Below, piece by piece: positions 57,515-64,000 of a stretch of DNA of 64,000 nucleotides. The position numbers were made by a program, and so were the translations under genes. The stretch comes from Limnanthes douglasii subsp. nivea (Eukaryota > Streptophyta > Magnoliopsida > Brassicales > Limnanthaceae), in assembly GCA_036936605.1 (NCBI GenBank), contig JAUPFV010000002.1, positions 215,753,046-215,817,045 of the forward strand. The letters run 5' to 3'. The notes below the pieces were generated by a model that had not been told where the DNA came from, made no database searches, and was given only the letters and a program-made list of their open reading frames with translations. Every line of letters begins with the position of its first letter. The first letter of the stretch is position 1.

Positions 57515-58700
57515 AATTGGAGGAGCTTCATAATAATGTTAATGTTTCACAACCTTATGGTTTAGATCTGCCAAATTGGAGAAAATAAATCTACATATTA
57601 GTTCATGCATTGGCAAGTTAATTTATTATGTTAATATAAATTTTGTAAATTCCTTATTTTTTACTATTAATTTGATTGTATAATTCTATTATAGATATCA
57701 ATACTAGATAAAAGTGAAATTAACCCAATGATTGATGATATCTACACGACAAGACCTACAAAAATAAGATATATAAACTTTTCAATATGTATGGAAACTA
57801 AAGTAAAAAAATGGATTTAATCATTAGACATTATGTGTATTTGATATAGACGAAGACATTATATACAATTATGGCTCTGCACTGTATGGTAAAATCGGCC
57901 CAATAATAAAGTCAGCTAAAGAATTAGTAACTAATATCAAAATATAACATTATTTATTTATAATTATATTTTCTTGAACAATAAACAAATGATTACGCCA
58001 ACTTGATTTTTTTAATACAAATACTTTATCGAACGGAAACTCATGATACCAAATCCAGCAATGAAATTTGAAAGCTCGTTAGACATTCCATAATAGAAAC
58101 ATGGTTTCGTTGATTGTGAAGCTTTTGTGTGCGAGTATGCGCGGTGCTTTAAACTGAAAAAACACCCAAACCATATGAACCAGATTTTATGACAATGAAA
58201 ATAGTTGAAATGTTTACTTTGTTTCTTACCAATAGACACATTATAAAATATTGCTAGATGTTTGTATGCTAAATTCACAAAATGTTTTATTTGTAAGAGT
58301 TACATGTCTATAAACTACAATATTTTTTGTTTGAAGTATTAATTTTCTTTTATCATTTCTAATACATTGTTATTTCACAACTGCAACCATTATGCAACCA
58401 ATTAAAGCATAAATTAGTAACTCAGTCGCACTTGTATATTACATAACCAAATTTAAAGTAATTTGGCAACCCTTTTACGCAACCACTTATTACGTAATTC
58501 CGCAATTAATTAACACATAATTTTGCACACAAAATTATACTTGTATTTTTCAGATCAACTCTCTTTTGAGCAACCAAAATATCTGTAATTACGCAACACA
58601 ATAATAAATACTAATTTCAGAACGTGATTGTACATAATTACGTATCGAGTCAACACTTGTTATTTTCAAAACTAAAAAAACCTAATTACACAACCACGCC
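54871..58700. other. AT-rich region with dispersed CAACC/GCACC repeats and an unrecognised coding remnant
   Basis: Short blocks of the same CAACC/GCACC repeat recur at about 55350-55450, 56440-56570, 57280-57480 and 58380-58640. Between them are protein-like stretches on the plus strand: LKTRCDMKLPEIFQNSTYKK (55866-56060), RPIIQDPHEVTIDEDDISLY and YDWSIDNETNKLIIEENVKY (about 56960-57200). I do not recognise the protein. The alternation looks like exon remnants of a decayed gene or transposon separated by repeat-rich introns. (TA)n at 57479-57512. Confidence 0.4.
57479..57512. repeat. (TA)n microsatellite
   Basis: About 17 AT units. Confidence 0.9.
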
Positions 58701-59470
58701 TTTAAAAGCTAAAAATCACCAAATCTGTTTTCTCGAAATCACTATTTTCAGATCATTGTCAACACATTTAAATGAATCTATGAAATCAACAAATCAACAT
58801 AACTAAAATAATCATATAGTAATAAACACAACAACAAAATGACTCTACACAATCAAATATACCAAAAAAATAGAAAACAAAACTCACATGTGAATCAATA
58901 AACAATCAATAAATGTAGAAGAATATAAAAGGTACAAACGATTGACAATTATAGATGATCTTATCGAAAAAAGAAAGAAAAAATGATCTCAAATTGTAGA
59001 AGAGATTGAATGAATTAAAAAAAAAGTAAACCTATTTCCCCATCATTTTTTTTACTTCCCTCATAAATAAACAAAATTCCACTTTGTTATTTCCTCCATA
59101 AAAGAAATAACATATTTACTCTTTTTTATTTTTATCCCAAAACCCATTCATTTTCCAGCAACTTCATCGATTTCTACCACTATTCCAACTATCTCCCACC
59201 CTATTAACTTATGCACACCCAACCAGCCGTATTAGCTTCTCACTGTCAATCACCCATAAACCCTAACCCTATCATAGCCACTATAAAGACGACCTCCTCT
59301 TCAGATTTCTCTTCAAATCTTGAAAAACAACAAACCTTAGCCACCTACTCGATTTCTCTTCTAATCTTGAAAAACAACGGTAATTTCTCTCGAATTCGTC
59401 TAAGGTAGAAATCATTCGTTATTTAAAAAATAACACTTGAAGATGCACCATTATTTATTAAAACAGATGA
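58701..59470. other. Spacer, no gene recognised
   Basis: A 65-codon frame at 59211-59408 (MHTQPAVLASHCQSP) has no recognisable content. Confidence 0.5.
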
Positions 59471-59576
59471 AATGCACATAATTCCGAGACGACATCTCAA
59501 AATTAGGTGCATTTTTTATATATATAAAACACTTGATTCTGAGGTCTCTCTCGGAATCAGGTGTTTTTTTTATATA
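59471..59576. repeat. Two adjacent related stem-loops
   Basis: Stem-loop 1 (59471-59513): arms AATGCACATAATTCCGAG and CTCAAAATTAGGTGCATT. Stem-loop 2 (59521-59576): arms AAACACTTGATTCTGAG and CTCGGAATCAGGTGTTT, each followed by a T run. The two hairpins resemble each other. Confidence 0.7.
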
Positions 59577-60159
59577 AAAAATATGGAGGATATAAATATA
59601 CGATCAATATTAAAAGATAAGGGTAAAGTACCATTTAAGATCCAATACCCAAAGTATTATCCACTTAAGACCCATATTTTCATATATCTCCAAGAAAGAC
59701 CCGTTTTTGTGAAATATTTACTATTAAAGACCAACTAATACCGTAAATACCCTTACTCTATAATATAAAAGGCTTTTAGACCCGTTCTTTATCTCCAATT
59801 TTTTTGTCTCTCTCTTCGTGAATTGAACAACTCTATATTAGGCGATTCTTTCATTTTTTTACTCGATTTTTTGTTTTTCTTTTGTTTTCATATGATTTTG
59901 ATTTATGTATTTACTTGATTATGCGAAGATACTCAATGTTTGTGTGTTTGAAACTTGAATTTGAGCTCGAAATCACTGTTTTTTAGATCTGTTTTCGTTC
60001 GTTTTCATAGTGTTTCGAGCCGAATTTTTTGTTAGTTTTGAGTTCGAGTTATGGTAATTTAGTTTATTTGTAGCATTGTATTACTGTTTCATTGATTTTA
60101 GTGTTTTATTTTGTGTTTTGGGGATTTTCAGTCGCGTAACAGGTTCTGGATTTTTAGTG
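59577..60159. other. Spacer, promoter-like in places
   Basis: TATAATATAAAAGG at about 59759 followed by a CT-rich leader looks like a promoter and 5' UTR, but no ORF follows. Confidence 0.35.
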
Positions 60160-60800
60160 AATAAGATGCGAAACCTGTATGTTTCTTCACTGGTAGATGC
60201 AAAACATGTTTTGTGATAGATACGGAACGTTTGGATCTGTACCTACTGATAGTTGCGAAACGTGTAATCCTTCTGGACTGGTAGATGCAAAAAAAAACAC
60301 GTTCTTGATAGATGCGAAACGTTATTTGTTCTAAAAAATTATTACTTTTTTAATTCATAACATATCATGAGTGGTACCAATTTGTTCGTCTTAAAAAAAA
60401 CAAAACCAACGGTATTTTCGGATTTTTTTCGAGTTACGGTTTAAAAGATACAGACTTTTAAAGTTTTAAATTTTTTTAGGGTTTCGCGAAGAAGATGCGA
60501 AACCTTCTTCGTTATGATGGATACGAAACCTGTTTTGTTGTGCTAGATGCGAAACCTTCTTCATTTTGCTAGATACGAAACCTTCTTTATTTGCTAGATG
60601 CGAAACCTTCTTTATTTTGATAGATGCTAAACCTTCTTTATTTTGATAGATACGAAACCTTCATTATTTTGATAGATGCGAAACCTTTTTTATTTTGATA
60701 GATGCGAAACCTTCTTTATTTTGCTAGATGAGAAACCTCTTTGTTTTGATAAATGCGAAACCTTCTTTACTTTGATACATGCGAAACAGTCACTAGATGC
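60160..60800. repeat. Minisatellite, 26-bp unit TAGATGCGAAACCTTCTTTA...
   Basis: Looser copies at 60160-60330 and about 12 regular 26-bp copies at 60495-60800 (GATGCGAAACC with TTCTTTATTTTG spacers). Confidence 0.85.
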
Positions 60801-60970
60801 GAAAACCATATAACTGAGGATCGTGTGTAAAATATAATTTTTTTTAAAAAAATCAAAACATATCATGAATGGTACTAGTTTTGTTCGTCTTAAAAAAACA
60901 AAACCAATAGTATTTTCATACTCTTTTTCCGAATTACGATTTAAAAGATACGGACCTTTAAAAATTAAAA
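60361..60970. repeat. Direct repeat of ~110 bp flanking the minisatellite core
   Basis: CATATCATGA.TGGTAC...TTGTTCGTCTTAAAAAAA...TTTAAAAGATAC.GAC at 60361-60470 recurs at 60859-60970, 498 bp away, bracketing the regular 26-bp array. Confidence 0.75.
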
Positions 60971-61658
60971 TAAAAAAAAAACAAAATTGGTTACTGTATT
61001 TAAAAGGTTTTTAAGGTATAAAATCCCTTAAACTTTTTTGTTCTTTATTGGTAATATGTTTGTTAAATTTTAAGTCTCCCTAAAAATAATATAAGTAATA
61101 TAATTTCAGAATTAGAAGGTTATAAACATTTTACCAATTCCCAATTAGTTTTTGACCGAAAAATATTAAATCAACTTTATTTTAAATTATGGAAGCAAGT
61201 AGTACTAAAATAATAATTAAAAATATCGTTTAAATTGTCTGTTTGACCGAACCACGTAAATTATTATTTTTCAATGAATAAATATTGAAACCTTATGTCC
61301 ACGATATTTAAATTGTTAAAAGAAAAAAAAAATTAAACGTAAATTACCAAATCTGATGAGTAGCTTAAAACTATCAAATTAGTTTGTCACTAATTAATTA
61401 CCATCTCCCTAAATATATATACAAGCTCGTCTTTATGGCTCATACTTCTTTGGGAAATGACTTCGATGATGCGACTAGAAATTAAACTAGCTGTCCATTT
61501 AGTACATTTTATTCTCTAATCTAGTAAGGAAAATAAGAAAAAAAAAACAAAAATTAAGAGCAAAGAGAGGGGCAGAGGGTTATGTAGCCTTTTGTAAACG
61601 AAAAAAGGCACTCCATTTAGACTTAACTCCCTCTCTTCTTTTGTTATAAGTTTTTCCT
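60971..61658. other. Spacer and probable 3' UTR of the KMS-like gene
   Basis: AT-rich; nothing recognised apart from the 3' flank of the gene on the minus strand. Confidence 0.4.
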
Positions 61659-63476
61659 TTAATCAGAATTAGAAAGTTTTGCTACTTCTTTTTCTTGCTG
61701 GTCTTTGAGATAGTTTTGTGCAGTTGAAGTTACTATCTTGACAAAAAAGTTCAAGAGCATCAGCCATACAATGCCGTTCCATATCAAACCAAATGATAAA
61801 TCCCATTTCTTCACCTGTGGAAGATTAATATAAGAAGATTGATAAGTAGATTAATGTAGAAATGATGAGTAGCGAGTTTGATTGATGCAAAACATTATAC
61901 CATTGGTGGATAAGATGTAAAGGAACCTAATAAGGTTCGTAATTATTGTTAAATACACTTAATCATCAAAATAAGATTTGGATGTGTATTATCAGAATCA
62001 TAGTGGTTATAGCGGTGCAGGGTAGGTGTTGCAGAATCTTGACTAAACTGACTATTTTGTTCAATCCTGCAAAAACCAGGTACTGACATCATTTTACACC
62101 TGAAATCCGGGTTTGGAAAAATGGGGATCGTCCAATCTGAAATCGTGCTCTGATCTGGATTCGAACATGCTGACAAACCAGCCTAGTTTGGGTATTGAAT
62201 GGTGATCAATCCAAGGTCATACCTAGGGTTGGACAATCCGGGATGACAACTAAAAATACTTGCAATAATCAAAATTTATATAAAAAATCATAAAAGTAAG
62301 TTGCAACCATGTCTGGATCCGGTTAACTTGATCAGTTTCATAATGTTTTAAATAAAAAACAATCAAAAGACCCATATTTTCGAAGGCCAGGTCTAGGTTG
62401 CACAAACTATATTAGTATTATTTACTACAGAGGTTTGTCCAACCCATAACCTGAACTTTGTCACCTCTACTTGGTGCTACCGGTTACTGATTATGCTTAT
62501 TAGAGTCACTCAGTAAGCGACTATGAACTAAATGCTTTTGACTTCTTTGTCATATACTTAACCTTTATTTTTAACCTGAAAGTTTGATGAAGTAAGCCGT
62601 ACCTTTATTTTGGAAGGATCGATAGGCGCTGGAGCCTTCAGATACTTCTCTTTCATCATTTGGAGTTTAGCAGAAAGGCCAGGTAGCACAGAAGCAAAAA
62701 CAGGTATACGGCTAAAAACCGATATTAACTCGTTTTCGATCCAGTGAAGGAGTTGATTGTTACAGACACAGATTATAAAAACAGTCTGCATTGAAACAAA
62801 CTCCAAAAATGAAGCCAAGTGAGGTATGAATAATATAATATTTTAAATTGTACAATTCATGGCCTATATTCAAAAAAGAATTAACCGGTTGTTTGATGTT
62901 CAGGTTTATAATCTAAAAAGCTAGCTTAAATAAAACAATCAATTTTTAGAAGTGGTAAAAGGTTTGGTGCATAATATAGAAAAAACAGAAATATTAAATT
63001 GTGTATAGAAAAGAAACCGGTAGAACAACACATAATTTTATATACAAACTTAAAAGCCATAAAGCTTTATAGCACCAGATAGATCCTAAATGAAAAAAAA
63101 TACTGTTTATGTTTCACGAACCTGTATGTGGGTTTTGATAACTGCCTTCCCGATCAAAGTTGCAAAAAAGAATTTCCAAAATGGAACACCAAATTGTCCA
63201 CACATGATGCCAGCAAGGTCGAACAAAGGATTTGGGACCTGAATTACACGTAATTTCTCAGAAACTACCATTTTACGGTTTGGATGAAAGCAAAATAAAA
63301 AAAAAAAATTATACTGACTGAAGCAAGGACCAGGATGGTGAAAAAGTTCAAGTATTGAGCGTTAGATAATAGCCAGCGTTTGATTCGATTCATGTAAGTA
63401 GCTATGAATCCTTCACCCTCAATGAATGAAGAGTCTATGTCCTCTACGGTATCCAATTTGCTACCAGAAAGACTAG
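61659..63476 (-). CDS. VMP1-type vacuole membrane protein, KMS1/KMS2-like (last four exons)
   Basis: Exons on the minus strand: 63476-63319, 63238-63122, 62785-62603, 61814-61659. All introns are GT-AG (80, 336 and 788 bp); reading frame and phase agree at every junction, giving 203 residues to the TAA at 61659-61661. Diagnostic text: [12 protein letters not shown] joined to [31 protein letters not shown] joined to [15 protein letters not shown], and [17 protein letters not shown] near the end. This is the C-terminal half of a VTT-domain multi-pass membrane protein. Plant KMS proteins act at the ER/early secretory pathway; animal VMP1 is an ER lipid scramblase needed for autophagosome formation. 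The 5' exons lie beyond the window. The only evident living gene here. Confidence 0.92.
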
Positions 63477-64000
63477 CTGCACAAGGCGGAAACAATTAGG
63501 TTTTTTACTTAAATATATGCAGTTTGTTATAGAAATAATATATACTCTGAAATATAGAATCTGTACTTTTATTCTAAGTTTAGACTCGTATATATCAAAA
63601 TTCTAGTTCGACCACTTATCAGCCATCCAACAACAACAAAAGAAAGAGTTGCTTCTCATATAAATAAGTATAATCTTTAGGACTAATTTTAAACAACCGA
63701 CGTTTGAAAGGCCATCTGAATCGTGTATTTCATGATCCAGAGATTACCAAGTAAATGTTACTATAGTTTTAGTTATTTACATCTCGAACTCTATTAGACT
63801 AATAGCTGATGCATACATAAAAACAAAAAAAATTTATAAACAAGGCATCAGCTAGAAGTTTAACCTTAGACCTAAAGGTAATATTGACAATTTTTTAACC
63901 ATCAGAAGATAAAACCTATTAATTGATTCAAATCATACAAGAGTTGTTAATTTTTTTCCAAACCAATGGGTTGAGCTGTAGCCCAATTAGCCCACCATCT
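63477..64000 (-). other. Intron of the KMS-like gene (partial)
   Basis: The acceptor TTGTGCAG ends at 63477. No upstream exon is found up to the window edge, so the intron is at least 524 bp. Confidence 0.7.

Noticed and set aside
59606..59760. MITE with GGGTAAAGTACC and GGTATTTACGG ends
   Set aside because: Ends are only loosely complementary and no target duplication is visible.

Overview
This is nuclear DNA from a flowering plant, probably a eudicot. The evidence is AT-rich intergenic DNA filled with Ty3/Gypsy and Ty1/Copia LTR retrotransposons, three MITEs, and the 3' end of a multi-exon gene with short GT-AG introns. That gene is a VMP1-type vacuole membrane protein (KMS1/KMS2-like) on the minus strand at 61659-63476, running off the right edge. 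It is the only host gene I can name. The species cannot be fixed from the sequence.

Layout. 1-2235: fragment E, the 3' part of a minus-strand Tat-like Gypsy element. 2600-10691: element F, plus strand, left-truncated, ending in an LTR at 10356-10691. Element D (minus, 3770-9228) is nested in F, and D itself carries two MITEs (4115-4573 and 5506-5915). 10692-12881: AT-rich spacer with a Stowaway-like MITE (12302-12575). 12882-~32031: element B (plus), split by the younger element A (minus, 21429-30653, LTRs differing at about 9 sites plus a 2-bp indel). 34668-43925: element C (plus), with a perfect 5-bp target-site duplication. 46766-53171: a very young Copia element whose 666-bp LTRs differ at one base, but whose interior has lost the zinc knuckle, protease and integrase N-terminus. 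53177-61600: AT-rich DNA with degenerate tandem repeats, an unrecognised decayed coding remnant, a minisatellite and twin hairpins.

The six Gypsy copies share one design: LTR, tRNA primer site, gag-protease, polymerase, a copy-specific tandem-repeat array, then an extra ORF on the opposite strand (aORF) starting near the 3' LTR. The aORF encodes a 'putative gypsy type transposon' (Transposase_28-like) domain, a basic nuclear-localisation-like linker, a coiled coil and an acidic tail. In A, B, C and D a TATA box lies upstream of the aORF on the antisense strand, so the element appears to run two opposed transcription units.

The most interesting signal is at the protease/reverse-transcriptase boundary. 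In A the gag-protease frame stops at UAG and the same frame continues into reverse transcriptase. The stop is followed by CAA-UUA, the tobamovirus-type leaky-stop context (UAG-CARYYA), and by a GGGG/CCCC hairpin 8 nt downstream. At the aligned position C has UAA-CAG-UCA and B has UAU-CAG-CUA, so all three keep CARYYA. This suggests that stop-codon readthrough sets the Gag:Pol ratio in this family. All calls are from reading by eye; no database search or alignment program was run.
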